64,000 nt of DNA from Doris montereyensis (GCA_037039925.1 JAXRKP010000543.1:101001-165000), one strand, 5' to 3'; positions 1-15,970 are shown, counted from the first letter of the stretch. The notes: generated by a model from the sequence alone, not told the origin. Translations and numbers: made by a program.

Positions 1-3000
1 TAAGAATATAAACACACACAGTGAGGTAAGGGCACATTACTAACAGATCTAAGAATGTAAAAATAAATCTGTAGTGTAAAGACAGTGAATCAAAATACAC
101 GTTTCTAACATATCTACAGTGTAAAGACAGTAAGACAAGGGACACGTTTCTAACATATATATAGTGTAAAGACAGTGAATCAAGGGCCACAGTTCTAACA
201 TATCTATAGTGTAAAGACAGTAAGACAAGGACACAGTTCTAACATATCTATAGTGTAAAGACAGACAGTAAGACAAGGGACACGTTTCTAACATATCTAT
301 AGTGTAAAGACAAACAGTAAGACAAGGGACACGTTTCTAACATATCTATAGTGTAAAGACAGACAGTAAGACAAGGGACACGTTTCTAACATATCTATAG
401 TGTAAAGACAGACAGTAAGACAAGGACATGTTTCTAACATATATATACTGTAAAGACAGTGAATCAAGGGCCACAGTTCTAACATATCTATAGTGTAAAG
501 ACAGTGAGTCAAGGGACACGTTTCTAACATATCTATAGTGTAAAGACAGACAGTAAGACAGGGACACGTTTCTAACATATCTATAGTGTAAAGACAGACA
601 GTAAGACAAAGGACACGTTTCTAACATATCTATAGTGTAAAGACAAACAGTAAGACAAGGGACACAGTCCTAACATATCTATAGTGTAAAGACAAACAGT
701 AAGACAAGGGACACAGTCCTAACATATCTATAGTGTAAAGACAGTAAGACAAGGGACACAGTCCTAACATATCTATAGTGTAAAGACAGTAAGACAAGGG
801 ACACAGTCCTAACATATCTATAGTGTAAAGACAGTAAGACAAGGGACACAGTCCTAACATATCTATAGTGTAAAGACAGTAAGACAAAGGGACACAGTCC
901 TAACATATCTATAGTGTAAAGACAGTAAGACAAGGGACACAGTCCTAAACATATCTATAGTGTAAAGACAGTAAGACAAGGGACACAGTCCTAACATATC
1001 TATAGTGTAAAGACAGTAAGACAAGGGACACAGTCCTAACATATCTATAGTGTAAAGACAGTAAGACAAGGGACACGTTTCTAACATATCTATAGTGTAA
1101 AGACAGTAAGACAAGGGACACAGTTTCTAACATATCTATAGTGTAAAGACAGTAAGACAAGGGTCAAGTCCTAACATATCTATAGTGTAAAGACAGTAAG
1201 ACAAGGGATACAGTCCTAACATATCTATAGTGTAAAGACAGTAAGACAAGGGACGCGTTTCTAACATATCTATAGTGTAAAGACAGTAAGACAATGGACA
1301 CAGTCCTAACATATCTATAGTGTAAAGACAGTAAGACAAGGGACACAGCCCTAACATATCTATAGTGTAAAGACAAACAGTAAGACAAGGACACAGTCCT
1401 AACATATCTATAGTGTAAAGACAGTAAGACAAGGGACACGTTTCTAACATATCTATAGTGTAAAGACAGTAAGACAAGGGACACATTTCTAACATATCTA
1501 TAGTGTAAAGACAGTAAGACAAGGGACACGTTTCTAACATATCTATAGTGTAAAGACAGTAAGACAAGGGAGACGTTTCTAACATATCTATAGTGTAAAG
1601 ACAGTAAGACAAGGGACACATTTCTAACATATCTATAGTGTAAAGACAAACAGTAAGACAAGGGACACAGTCCTAACATATCTATAGTGTAAAGACAAAC
1701 AGTAAGACAAGGGACACAGTCCTAACATATCTATAGTGTAAAGACAAACAGTAAGACAAGGGACACATTTCTAACATATCTATAGTGTAAAGACAGTAAG
1801 ATAGGGACACGTTTCTGACATATCTATAGTGTAAAGACAGTGAATCAAGGGCCACAGTTCTAACATATCTATAGTGTAAAGACAGACAGTAAGACAAGGG
1901 ACACGCTCCTAACATATCTATAGTGTAAAGACAGACAGTAAGACAAGGGACACAGTCCTAACATATCTATAGTGTAAAGACAAACAGTAAGACAAGGGAC
2001 ACAGTCCTAACATATCTATAGTGTAAAGACAAACAGTAAGACAAGGGACACATTTCTAACATATCTATAGTGTAAAGACAGTAAGACAAGGGACACATTT
2101 CTAACATATCTATAGTGTAAAGACAGTAAGACAAGGGACACGTTTCTAACATATCTATAGTGTAAAGACAGTAAGACAAGGGACACGTTTCTAACATATC
2201 TATAGTGTAAAGACAGTAAGACAAAGGACACGTTTCTAACATATCTATAGTGTAAAGACAGTAAGACAAGGGACACATTTCTAACATATCTAAAGTGTAA
2301 AGACAAACAGTAAGACAAGGGACACAGTCCTAACATATCTATAGTGTAAAGACAAACAGTAAGACAAGGGACACAGTCCTAACATATCTATAGTGTAAAG
2401 ACAGTAAGACAAGGGACACAGTCCTAACATATATATAGTGTAAAGACAGTAAGACAAGGGACACAGTTCTAACATATCTATAGTGTAAAGACAGACAGTA
2501 AGACAAGGGACACAGTCCTAACATATCTATAGTGTAAAGACAAACAGTAAGACAAGGGACACAGTCCTAACATATCTATAGTGTAAAGACAGTAAGACAA
2601 GGGACACGTTTCTAACATATCTATAGTGTAAAGACAGTAAGACAAGGGACACAGTCCTAACATATCTATAGTGTAAAGACAGTAAGACAAGGGACACGTT
2701 TCTAACATATCTATAGTATAAAGACAACCAGTAAGACAAGGGACACATTCCTAACATATCTATAGTGTCAAGACAAACAGTAAGACAAGGGACACATTTC
2801 TAACATATCTATAGTGTAAAGACAGTAAGACAAGGGACACGTTTCTAACATATCTATAGTGTAAAGACAGTAAGACAAGGGACACATTTCTAACATATCT
2901 ATAGTGTAAAGACAGTAAGACAAGGGACACAGTTCTAAAATATATCTATAGTGTAAAGACAAACAGTAAGACAAGGGACACATTTCTTAACATATCTATA

Positions 3001-6000
3001 GTGTAAAGACAAACAGTAAGACAAGGGACACATTTCTAACATATCTATAGTGTAAAGACAAACAGTAAGACAAGGGACACATTCCTAACATATCTATAGT
3101 GTAAAGACAAACAGTAAGACAAGGGACACATTCCTAACATATCTATAGTGTAAAGACAAACAGTAAGACAAGGGACACATTCCTAACATATCTAGAGTGT
3201 AAAGACAAACAGTAAGACAAGGGACACATTCCTAACATATCTATAGTGTAAAGACAAACAGTAAGACAAGGGACACATTCCTAACATATCTATAGTGCAA
3301 AGACAAACAGTAAGACAAGGGAAATATTCCTAACATAGCTATAGTGTAAAGACAAACAGTAAGACAAGGGACACGTTTCTAACATATCTATAGTGTAAAG
3401 ACAAACAGTAAGACAAGGGACACAGTCCTAACATATCTATAGTGTAAAGACAGACAGTAAGACAAGGGACATATTTCTAACATATCTATAGTGTAAAGAC
3501 AGTAAGACAAGGGACACGTTTCTAACATATCTATAGTGTAAAGACAGTAAGACAAGGGACAAATTCCTAACATATCTATAGTGTAAAGACAGTAAGACAA
3601 GGGACACGTTTCTAACATATCTATAGTGTACAAACAGTAAGACAAGGGACACAGTCCTAACATATCTATAGTGTAAAGACAGTAAGACAAGGGACACAGT
3701 CCTAACATATCTATAGTGTAAAGACAGTAAGACAAGGGACAGAGTTCTAACATATCTATAGTGTAAAGACAAACAGTAAGACAAGGGACACATTCCTAAC
3801 ATATCTATAGTGTAAAGACAGTAAGACAAGGGACACATTCCTAACATATCTATAGTGTAAAGACAGTAAGACAATGGAAATAGTCCTAACATATCTATAA
3901 TGTAAAGACAGTAAGACAAGGGACACGTTTCTAACATGTCTATAGTGTAAAGACAAACAGTAAGACAAAGGACACAGTTCTAACATATCTATAGTGTAAA
4001 GACAGTAAGACAAGGGACACATTCCTAACATATCTATAGTGTAAAGACAGTAAGACAAGGGACACGTTTCTAACATATCTATAGTGTAAAGACAAACAGT
4101 AATACAAGGGACACAGTCCTAACATATCTATAGTGTAAAGACAAACAGTAAGACAAGGGACACATTCCTAACATATCTATAGTATAAAGACAACAGTAAG
4201 ACAAGGGACACAGTCCTAACATATCTATAGTGTAAAGACAAACAGTAAGACAAGGGACACATTTCTAACATATCTATAGTGTAAAGACAGTAAGACAAGG
4301 GACACATTTCTAACATATCTATAGTGTAAAGACAGTAAGACCAGGGACACAGTCCTAACATATCTATAGTGTAAAGACAAACAGTAAGACAAGGGACACA
4401 TTCCTAACATATCTATAGCGTAAAGATAAACAGTAAGACAAGGAACACAGTCCTAACATATCTATAGTGTAAAGACAGACAGTAAGACCAGGACATATTT
4501 CTAACATATCTATAGTGTAAAGACAGTAAGACAAGGGACACGTTTCTAACATATCTATAGTGTAAAGACAGTAAGACAAGAGACACATTCCTAACATATC
4601 TATAGTGTAAAGATAGTAAGACAAGGGACACGTTTCTAACATATCTATAGTGTACAGACAGTAAGACAAGGGACACAGTCCTAACATATCTATAGTGTAA
4701 AGACAAACAGTAAGACAAGGGACACAGTTCTAACATATCTATAGTGTAAAGACAAACAGTAAGACAAGGGACACAGTCCTAACATATCTATAGTGTAAAG
4801 ACATTAAGACAAGGGACACAGTCCTAACATATCTATAGTGTAAAGACAGTAAGACAAGGGACACAGTTCTAACATATCTATAGTGTAAAGACAGTAAGAC
4901 AAGGGACACATTCCTAACATATCTATAGTGTAAAGACAGTAAGACAAGGGACACAGTTCTAACATATCAATAGTGTAAAGACAGCAAGACAAGGGACACA
5001 GTCCTAACATATCTATAGTGTAAAGACAGTAAGACAAGGGACACATTCCTAACATATCTATAGTGTAAAGACAGTAAGACAAGGGACACAGTCCTAACAT
5101 ATCTATAGTGTAAAGACAGTAAGACAAGGGACACAGTCCTAACATATCTATAGTGTAAAGACAGTAAGACAAGGGACACAGTCCTAACATATCTATAGTG
5201 TAAAGACAGTAAGACAAGGGACAGAGTTCTAACATATCTATAGTGTAAAGACAAACAGTAAGACAAGGGACACATTCCTAACATATCTATAGTGTAAAGA
5301 CAGTAAGACAAGGGACACATTCCTAACATATCTATAGTTTAAAGACAGTAAGACAATGGAAACAGTCCTAACATATCTATAGTGTAAAGACAGTAAGACA
5401 AGGGACACGTTTCTAACATATCTATAGTGTAAAGACAAACAGTAAGACAAGGACACAGTTCTAACATATCTATAGTGTAAAGACAGTAAGACAAGGGACA
5501 CAGTCCTAACATATCTATAGTGTAAAGACAATAAGACAAGGGACACAGTCCTAACATATCTATAGTAAAGACAGTAAGCCAAGGGACACATTCCTAACAT
5601 ATCTATAGTGTAAAAACAGTAAGACAAGGGACACGTTTCTAACATATCTATAGTGTAAAGACAGTAAGACAAGGGACACATTCCTAACTTATCTATAGTG
5701 TAAAGACATTAAGACAAGGGACACAGTTCTAACATGTCTATAGTGTAAAGACAGTAAGACAAGGGACACATTTCTAACATATCTATAGTGTAAAGACAAA
5801 CAGTAAGACAAGGCACACATTTCTAACATATCTATAGTGTAAAGACAAACAGTAAGACAAGGGACACAGTCCTAACATATCTATAGTGTAAAGACAGTAA
5901 GACAAGGGACACAGTTCTAACATATCTATAGTGTAAAGACAGACAGTAAGACAAGGGACACATTCCTAACATATCTATAGTGTAAAGACAGTAAGACAAG

Positions 6001-9000
6001 GGACACAGTTCTAACATATCTATAGTGTAAAGACAGTAAGACAAGGGACACAGTTCTAACATATCTATAGTGTAAAGACAGTAAGACAAGGGACACAATT
6101 CTAACATATCTATTGTGTAAAGACAGTAAGACAAGGGACACATTCCTAACATATCTATAGTGTAAAGACAGTAAGACAAGGGACACAGTTCTAACATATC
6201 TATAGTGTAAAGACAGTAAGACAAGGGACACGTTTCTAACATATCTATAGTGTAAAGACAGTCAGACAAGGGACACAGTCCTAACATATCTATAGTGTAA
6301 AGACAGTAAAACAAGGGACACAGTTCTAACATATCTATAGTGTAAAGACAGTAAGACAAAGGACACGTTTCTAACATATCTATAATGTAAAGACAAACAG
6401 TAAGACAAGGGGAAACATTTCTAACATATCTAGAGTGTAAAGACAAACAGTAAGACAAGGGAAACATTTCTAACATATCTATAGTGTCAAGACAAACAGT
6501 AAGACAAGGGACACATTTCTAACATATCTATAGTGTAAAGACAGACAGTAAGACAAGGGACACAGTCCTAACATATCTATAGTGTAAAGACAGATAGTAA
6601 GACAAGGGACAGAGTTCTAACATATCTATAGTGTAAAGACAGTAAGACAAGGGACACATTTCTAACATATCTATAGTGTAAAGACAGTAAGACAAGGGAC
6701 ACATTCCTAACATATCTATAGTGTAAAGACAGTAAGACAAGGGACACGTTTCTAACATATCTATAGTGTAAAGACAGTAAGACAAGGGATCTATAGTAAA
6801 GACAGTAAGACAAGGGACACAGTTCTAACATATCTATAGTGTAAAGACAGTAAGACAAGGGACACAGTCCTAACATATCTATAGTGTAAAGACAGTAAGA
6901 CAAGGGACACAGTCCTAACATATCTATAGTGTAAAGACAGACAGCAAGACAAGGGACACAGTCCTAACATATCTATAGTGTAAAGACAAAGACAGACAGT
7001 TCTAAAGACAAGGACACAGTCCTAACATATCTATAGTGTAAAGACAGACAGTAAGACAAGGGACACAGTCCTAACATATCTATAGTGTAAAGACAGACAG
7101 TAAGACAAGGACACAGTCCTAACATATCTATAGTGTAAAGACAGTAAAACAAGGGACACAGTTCTAACATATCTATAGTATAAAGACAGTAAGACAAGGG
7201 ACACGTTTCTAACATATCTATAATGTAAAGACAAACAGTAAGACAAGGGAAACATTTCTAACATATCTAGAGTGTAAAGACAAACAGTAAGACAAGGGAC
7301 ACAGTCCTAACATATCTATAGTGTCAAGACAAACAGTAAGACAAGGGACACATTTCTAACATATCTATAGTGTAAAGACAGTAAGACAAGGGACACAGTT
7401 CTAACATATCTATAGTGTAAAGACAAACAGTAAGACAAGGGAAACATTTTCTAACATATCTATAGTGTCAAGACAAACAGTAAGACAAGGGACACAGTTC
7501 TAACATATCTATAGTGTAAAGACAAAACAGTAAGATAAGTAAGAAACATTCCTAACATATCTATAGTGTCAAGACAAACAGTAAGACTAAGGGACACATT
7601 TCTAACATATCTATAGTGTAAAGACAGGGACACATTTCTAACATATCTATAGTGTAAAGACAGTAAGACAAGGGACACATTCCTAACATATCTATAGTGT
7701 AAAGACAGTAAGACAAGGACACAGTTCTAACATATCTATAGTGTCAAAAAACAGTAAGACAAGGGACACATTTCTAACATATCTATAGTGTAAAGACAGA
7801 CAGTAAGACAAGGACACAGTCCTAACATATCTATAGTGTAAAGCAGACAGTAAGACAAGGGACACAGTTCTAACATATCTATAGTGTAAAGACAGTAAGA
7901 CAAGGGACACATTTCTAATATATCTATAGTGTAAAGACAGTAAGACAAGGGACACATTTCTAACATATCTATAGTAAAGACAGTAAGACAAGGCACAGTT
8001 TCTAACATATCTATAGTGTAAAGACAGTAAGACAAGGGACACAGTTCTAACATATCTATAGTGTAAAAAGACAGTAAGACAAGGGACACAGTCCTAACAT
8101 ATCTATAGTGTAAAGACAGTAAGACAAGGACACATTCTAACATATCTATAGTGTAAAGACAGTAAGACAAGGGACACGTTTCTAACATATCTATAGTGTA
8201 AAGACAAAGACAGACATATTCATAGTGTAAAGACAGTAAGACAAGGACACAGTTCTAACAAGAGTAAGACAAGGGACACAATTCTAAGGGACACATTCCT
8301 AACTTATCTATAGTGTAAAGACAGTAAGACAAGGGACACAGTCCTAACATATCTATAGTGTAAAGACAGTAAGACAAGGGACACATTTCTAACATATCTA
8401 TAGTGTAAAGACAAACAGTAAGACAAGGGACACATTTCTAACATATCTATAGTGTAAAGACAAACAGTAAGACAAGACAGGACACAGTCCTAACATATCT
8501 ATAGTGTAAAGACAGTAAAACAAGGGACACAGTTCTAACATATCTATAGTGTAAAGACAGTAAGACAAGGGACACGTTTCTAACATATCTATAAATAAAG
8601 ACAAACAGTAAAGACAATATCTAGAGTAAGACAAACAGTAAGACAAGGGAAACATTTCTAACATATCTATAGTGTCAAGACAAACAGTAAGACAAGGGAA
8701 ACATTTCTAACATATCTATAGTGTAAAGACAGACAGTAAGACAAGGGACACAGTCCTAACATATCTATAGTGTAAAGACAGACAGTAAGACAAGGGACAG
8801 AGTTCTAACATATCTATAGTGTAAAGACAGTAAGACAAGGGACACATTTCTAATATATCTATAGTGTAAAGACAGTAAGACAAGGGACACATTCCTAACA
8901 TATCTATAGTGTAAAGACAGTAAGACAAGGGACACGTTTCTAACATATCTATAGTGTAAAGACAGTAAGACAAGAGACACGTTTCTAACATATCTATAGT

Positions 9001-12000
9001 GTAAAGACAGTCAGACAAGGACACAGTCCTAACATATCTATAGTGTAAAGACAGTAAGACAAGGGACACAGTCCTAACATATCTATAGTGTAAAAGACAG
9101 TAAGACAAGGGACACAGTCCTAACATATCTATAGTGTAAAGACAGTAAAACAAGGGACACAGTTCTAACATATCTATAGTGTAAAGACAGTAAGACAAGG
9201 GACACGTTTCTAACATATCTATAATGTAAAGACAAACAGTAAGACAAGGGGAACATTTCTAACATATCTAGAGTGTAAAGACAAACAGTAAGACAAGGGA
9301 AACATTTCTAACATATCTATAGTGTCAAGACAAACAGTAAGACAAGGGACACATTTCTAACATATCTTATAGTGTAAAGACAGACAGTAAGACAAGGGAC
9401 ACAGTCCTAACATATCTATAGTAAAGACAGACAGTAAGACAAGGGACAGAGTTCTAACATATCTATAGTGTAAAGACAGTAAGACAAGGGACACATTTCT
9501 AACATATCTATAGTGTAAAGACAGTAAGACAAGGGACACATTCCTAACATATCTATAGTGTAAAGACAGTAAGACAAGGCACACGTTTCTAACATATCTA
9601 TAGTGTAAAGACAGTAAGACAAGGACACAGTTCTCCTAACATATCTATAGTGTAAAGACAGTAAGACAAGGGACACAGTCCTAACATATCTATAGTGTAA
9701 AGACAGTAAGACAAGGGACACAGTTCTAACATATCTATAGTGTAAAGACAGACAGCAAGACAAGGGACACATTCCTAACATATCTATAGTGTAAAGACAG
9801 TAAGACAAGGGACACAGTTCTAACATATCTATAGTGTAAAGACAGTAAGACAAGGGACACAGTTCTAACATATCTATAGTGTAAAGACAGTAAGACAAGG
9901 GACAAATTCCTAACATATCTATAGTGTAAAGACAAACAGTAAGACAAGGGACACAGTCCTAACATATCTATAGTGTAAAGACAGTAAGACAAGGGACACA
10001 GTTCTAACATATCTATAGTGTAAAGACAGACAGTAAGACAAGGGACACATTCCTAACATATCTATAGTGTAAAGACAGTAAGACAAGGACACAGTTCTAA
10101 CATATCTATAGTGTAAAGACAGTAAGACAAGGGACACAGTTCTAACATATCTATAGTAAAGACAGTAAGACAAGGGACACAATTCTAACATATCTATAGT
10201 GTAAAGACAGTAAGACAAGGGACACATTCCTAACATATCTATAGTGTAAAGACAGTAAGACAAGGGACACAGTCCTAACATATCTATAGTGTAAAGACAG
10301 TAAGACAAGGGACACAGTCCTAACATATCTATAGTGTAAAGACAGTAAGACAAGGGACACAGTTCTAACATATCTATAGTGTAAAGACAGTAAGACAAGG
10401 GACACGTTTCTAACATATATAGTGTAAAGACAGTCAGACAAGGGACACAGTCCTAACATATCTATCGTGTAAAGACAGTAAGACAAGGGACACAGTCCTA
10501 ACATATCTATAGTGTAAAGACAGTAAGACAAGGGACACAGTCCTAACATATCTATAGTGTAAAGACAGTAAAACAAGGGACACAGTTCTAACATATCTAT
10601 AGTGTAAAGACAGTAAGACAAGGGACACGTTTCTAACATATCTATAATGTAAAGACAAACAGTAAGACAAGGGAAACATTTCTAACATATCTAGAGTGTA
10701 AAGACAAACAGTAAGACAAGGGAAGCATTTCTAACATATCTATAGTGTCAAGACAAACAGTAAGACAAGGGACACATTTCTAACATATCTATAGTGTAAA
10801 GACAGACAGTAAGACAAGGGACACAGTCCTAACATATCTATAGTGTGAAGACAGACAGTAAGACAAGGGACAGAGTTCTAACATATCTATAGTGTAAAGA
10901 CAGTAAGACAAGGGACACATTTCTAACATATCTATAGTGTAAAGACAGTAAGACAAGGGACACATTCTAACATATCTATAGTGTAAAGACAGTAAGACAA
11001 GGCACACGTTTCTAACATATCTATAGTGTAAAGACAGTAAGACAAGGGACACAGTTCTAACATATCTATAGTGTAAAGACAGTAAGACAAGGGACACAGT
11101 TCTAACATATCTATATTGTAAAGACAGTAAGACAAGGGACACAGTTCTAACATATATATAGTGTAAAAACAAACAGTAAGACAAGGACACAGTCCTAACA
11201 TATCTATAGTGTAAAGACAGTAAGACAAGGGACACATTTCTAACATATCTATAGTGTAAAGACAGTAAGACAAAGGACACAGTCCTAACATATCTATAGT
11301 GTAAAGACAGTAAGACAAGGGACACAGTTCTAACATATCTATAGTGTAAAGACAGACAGTAAGACAAGGGACACAGTTCTAACATATCTATATTGTCAAG
11401 ACAGAGTAAGACAAGGGACACAGTTCTAACATATCTATAGTGTAAAGACAAACAGTAAGACAAGGGACACATTTCTAACATATCTATAGTGTAAAGACAG
11501 TAAGACAAGGGACACAGTCCTAACATATCTATAGTGTAAAAAAAACAGTAAGACAAGGGACACATTTCTAACATATCTATAGTGTAAAGACAAACAGTAA
11601 GACAAGGGACACATTCCTAACATATCTATAGTGTAAAGACAGTAAGACAAGGGACACAGTTCTAACATATCTATAGTGTAAAGACAGTAAGACAAGGGAC
11701 ACATTCTAACATATCTATAGTGTAAAGACAGTAAGACAAGGGACACAGTTCTAACATATCTATAGTGTAAAGACAGTAAGACAAGGGACACAGTTCTAAC
11801 ATATCTATAGTGTAAAGACAGTAAGACAAGGGACACAATTCTAACATATCTATAGTGTAAAGACAGTAAGACAAGGGACACATTCCTAACATATCTATAG
11901 TGTAAAGACAGTCAGACAAGGGACACATTTCTAACATATCTATAGTGTAAAGACAGTAAGACAAGGGACACAGTTCTAACATATCTATAGTGTAAAGACA

Positions 12001-15000
12001 TTAAGACAAGGGACACATTCCTAACATATCTATAGTGTGAAGAAGACAGTAAGACAAGGGACACATTTCTAACATATCTATAGTGTAAAAACAGTAAGAC
12101 AAGGGACACATTCCTAACATATCTATAGTGTAAAGACAGTAAGACAAGGGACACATTCCTAACATATCTATAGTGTAAAGACAGTAAGACAAGGGACACA
12201 TTCCTAACATATCTATAGTGTAAAGACAGTAAGACAAGGGACACATTCCTAACATATCTATAGTGTAAAAAGACAGTAAGACAAGGCACACAGTCCTAAC
12301 ATATCTATAGTGTAAAGACAGTAAGACAAGGGACACAGTCCTAACATATCTATAGTGTAAAGACAGTAAGACAAGGGACACAGTCCTAACATATCTATAG
12401 TGTAAAGACAGTAAGACAAGGGACAGATTTCTAACATATCTATAGTGTAAAACAGACAGTAAGACAAGGGACAGATTTCTAACATATCTATAGTGTAAAG
12501 ACAGTAAGACAAGGGACACAGTTCTAACATATCTATAGTGTAAAGACAGTAAGACAAGGGACACAATTCTAACATATCTATAGTGTAAAGACAGTAAGAC
12601 AAGGGACACATTCCTAACATATCTATAGTGTAAAGACAGTAAGACAAGGGACACAGTCCTAACATATCTATAGTGTAAAGACAGTAAGACAAGGGACACA
12701 GTTCTAACATATCTATAGTGTAAAGACAGTAAGACAAGGGACACGTTTCTAACATATCTATAGTGTAAAGACAGTAAGACAAAGGGACAGTCTCTAACAT
12801 ATCTATAGTGTAAAGACAGTAAGACAAGGGACAGTTTTAACATATCTATAGTGTAAAGACAAACAGTAAGACAAGGAAACATTTCCTAACATATCTATAG
12901 TGTAAAGACAGTAAAACAAGGGACACAGTTCTAACATATCTAGTAGACAGTAAAGACATTAAGACAAGGGACACAGTTTCTAACATATCTATAGTGTAAA
13001 GACAAACAGTAAGACAAGGAAACATTTCTAACATATCTAGAGTGTAAAGACAAACAGTAAGACAAGGGACACATTTCTAACATATCTATAGTGTCAAGAC
13101 AAACAGTAAGACAAGGGACACAGTTCTAACATATCTATAGTGTAAAGACAGTAAGACAAGGGACACAGTCCTAACATATCTATAGTGTCAAGACAAACAG
13201 TAAGACAAGGGACACATTTCTAACATATCTATAGTGTAAAGAAGACAGTAAGACAAGGGACACAGTCCTAACATATCTATAGTGTAAAGACAGACAGTAA
13301 GACAAGGGACAGAGTTCTAACATATCTATAGTGTAAAGACAGTAAGACAAGGGACACATTCCTAACATATCTATAGTGTAAAGACAGTAAGACAAGGCAC
13401 ACGTTTCTAACATATCTATAGTGTAAAGACAAACAGTAAGACAAGGGACACAGTTCTAACATATCTATAATGTAAAGACAGTAAGACAAGGACACAGTTC
13501 TAACATATCTATAGTGTAAAGACAGACAGTAAGACAAGGACACATTCCTAACATATCTATAGTGTAAAGACAGTAAGACAAGGGACACAGTTCTAACATA
13601 TCTATAGTGTAAAGACAGTAAGACAAGGGACACAGTTCTAACATATCTATAGTGTAAAAACAAACAGTAAGACAAGGGACACATTCCTAACATATCTATA
13701 GTGTAAAGACAAACAGTAAGACAAGGGACACAGTCCTAACATATCTATAGTGTAAAGACAGTAAGACAAGGGACACAGTTCTAACATATCTATAGTGTAA
13801 AGACAGACAGTAAGACAAGGGACACATTCCTAACATATGTATAGTGTAAAGACATTAAGACAAGGGACACAGTTCTAAAATATCTATAGTGTAAAGGCAG
13901 TAAGACAAGGGACACAGTTCTAACATATCTATAGTGTAAAGACAGTAAGACAAAGGACACAATTCTAACATATCTATAGTGTAAAGACAGTAAGACAAGG
14001 GACACATTCCTAACATATCTATAGTGTAAAGAAGACAGTAAGACAAGGGACACATTCCTAACATATCTATAGTGTAAAGACAGTAAGACAAGGGACACAG
14101 TTCTAACATATCTATAGTGTAAAGACAGTAAGACAAGGGACACATTTCTAACATATCTATAGTGTAAAGACAGACAGTAAGACAAGGGACACATTTCTAA
14201 CATATCTATAGTGTAAAGACAGTAAGACAGGGACACAGTCCTAACATATCTATAGTGTAAAGACAAACAGTAAGACAAGGGACACATTTCTAACATATCT
14301 ATAGTGTCAAGACAAACAGTAAGACAAGGGACACAGTCCTAACATTTCTAACACAGTCCTAACATATCTATAGTGTAAAGACAGTAAGACAAGGGACACA
14401 GTCCTAACATATCTATAGTGTAAAGACAGTAAGACAAGGGGACATATCTATATTAAGACAAAGGACACAGTCCTAACATATCTATAGTGTAAAGACAGTA
14501 AGACAAGGCACACATTCCTAACATATCTATAGTGTAAAGACAGTAAGACAAGGGACACAGTCCTAACATATCTATAGTGTAAAGACAGTAAGACAAGGGA
14601 CACAGTCCTAACATATCTATAGTGTAAAGACAGTAAGACAAAGGACAGATTTCTAACATATCTATAGTGTAAAGACAGACAGTAAGACAAGGGACAGATT
14701 TCTAACATATCTATAGTGTAAAGACAGTAAGACAAGGGACACAGTCCTAACATATCTATAGTGTAAAGACAGTAAGACAAGGGACACATTTCTAACATAT
14801 CTATAGTGTAAAGACAGTAAGACAAGGGACTCAGTCCTAACATATCTATAGTGTAAAGACAGTAAGACAAGGGACTGATTTCTAACATATCTATAGTGTG
14901 AAAAGACAGTAAGACAAGGGACAGATTTCTAACATATCTATAGTGTAAAGACAGTAAGACAAGGGACACAGTCCTAACATATCTATAGTGTAAAGACAGT

Positions 15001-15655
15001 AAGACAAGGGACACAGTTCTAACATATCTATAGTGTAAAGACAGTAAGACAAGGACACAGTTCTAACATATCTATAGTGTAAAGACAGTAAGACAAGGAC
15101 ACATTCCTAACATATCTATAGTGTAAAGACAGTAAGACAAGGGACACAGTTCTAACATATCTATATTGTAAAGACAGTAAGACAAGGGACACAGTCCTAA
15201 CATATCTATAGTGTAAAGAGACAGTAAGACAAGGGACACAGTTCTAACATATCTATAGTGTAAAGACAGACAGTAAGACAAGGGACACAGTTCTAACATA
15301 TCTATAGTGTAAAGACAGTAAGACAAGGGACACAGTTCTAACATATCTATAGTGTAAAGACAGTAAGACAAGGGACACCATTCTAACATATCTATAGTGT
15401 AAAGACAGTAAGACAAGGGACACGTTTCTAACATATCTATAGTGTAAAGACAGTAAGACAAGGGGACACAGTCCTAACATATCTATAGTGTAAAGACAGT
15501 AAGACAAGGGACACAGTTCTAACATATCTATAGTGTAAAGACAGTAAGACAAGGGACACAGTTCTAACATATCTATAGTGTAAAGACAGTAAGACAAGGG
15601 ACACAGTTCTAACATATCTCTAGTGTAAAGGCAGTAAGACAAGGGACACAGTTCT
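1..15655. repeat. Satellite A: 45/49-bp tandem array, about 330 units
   Basis: The unit contains TAACATATCTATAGTGTAAA followed by GACAGTAAGACAAGGGACA and a variable end (CAGTCC, CAGTTC, CGTTTC, CATTTC or CATTCC). The basic unit is 45 bp. A common variant adds four bases (GACAAACAG or GACAGACAG instead of GACAG) and is 49 bp. Units are mostly 90-100% alike. Since 45 is a multiple of three, the minus strand carries long runs of a 15-residue pattern (MLETCPLSYCLYTID and its frame variants), which end where a 49-bp unit shifts frame. There is no start context, codon bias or stable frame, so I do not call a protein. The array begins before the window and ends abruptly at about 15655, in intron 5 of the ALDH3 gene. 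Confidence 0.97.
6380..13330. repeat. Higher-order block within satellite A
   Basis: A recognisable run of marked units recurs: one with ATAATG, one with GAAACATTTC and AGAGTG, one with TGTCAAG, then AGACAG units with CAGTCC and GAGTTC ends. Copies begin near 6384, 7222, 8590, 9231, 10643 and (weaker) 12990. Spacings are irregular (about 838, 1368, 641, 1412 and 2350 bp), which fits repeated duplication and unequal crossing-over of multi-unit blocks. Confidence 0.75.
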
Positions 15656-15657
15656 AG

Positions 15658-15835
15658 GTAGGTTTTCAAACAATATGTCAAAGACTATATTTATAATATG
15701 TCTGATATTACATTAAAATGGTAGGTTTTCAAAGAAGATGTCAAAGACTATATTTATAATGTGTCTGATAATACATTAAAATTGTAGGTTTTCAAAGAAG
15801 ATGTCAAAGACTATATTTATAATGTGTCTGATGTG
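15658..15835. repeat. 63-bp tandem repeat, 2.8 copies
   Basis: Copies start at 15658, 15721 and 15784 with GTAGGTTTTCAAA and include ACTATATTTATAATGTGTC. They abut the end of satellite A without a spacer. Confidence 0.9.
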
Positions 15836-15970
15836 TCCTGACAGGGAGTTCCACAAACGGGGAACCGAGAAGGAAAAGATTGCCTGCCAATTTTGCGACA
15901 ACTTTTGGGGTTTTACAAGAACTTGAATGCCAGATTTCAATTGCAGGTCTATATATACACATGTCTATGG
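15836..15970 (+). repeat. Possible LINE-derived segment
   Basis: The stretch contains GGGAGTTCCACAAACGGGGA and CCGAGAAGGAAAAG, wording often seen in degenerate 3' parts of invertebrate non-LTR elements. It precedes the 65-bp array and the LINE relic on the same strand. Nothing coding is supported. Confidence 0.3.

Noticed and set aside
1..15655. Many minus-strand frames of up to 293 codons with a Cys/Tyr-rich 15-residue repeat, resembling a repeat protein
   Set aside because: They follow from the 45-bp unit length, occur in several frames at once, stop at 49-bp units, and have no start context, splice logic or conserved frame.
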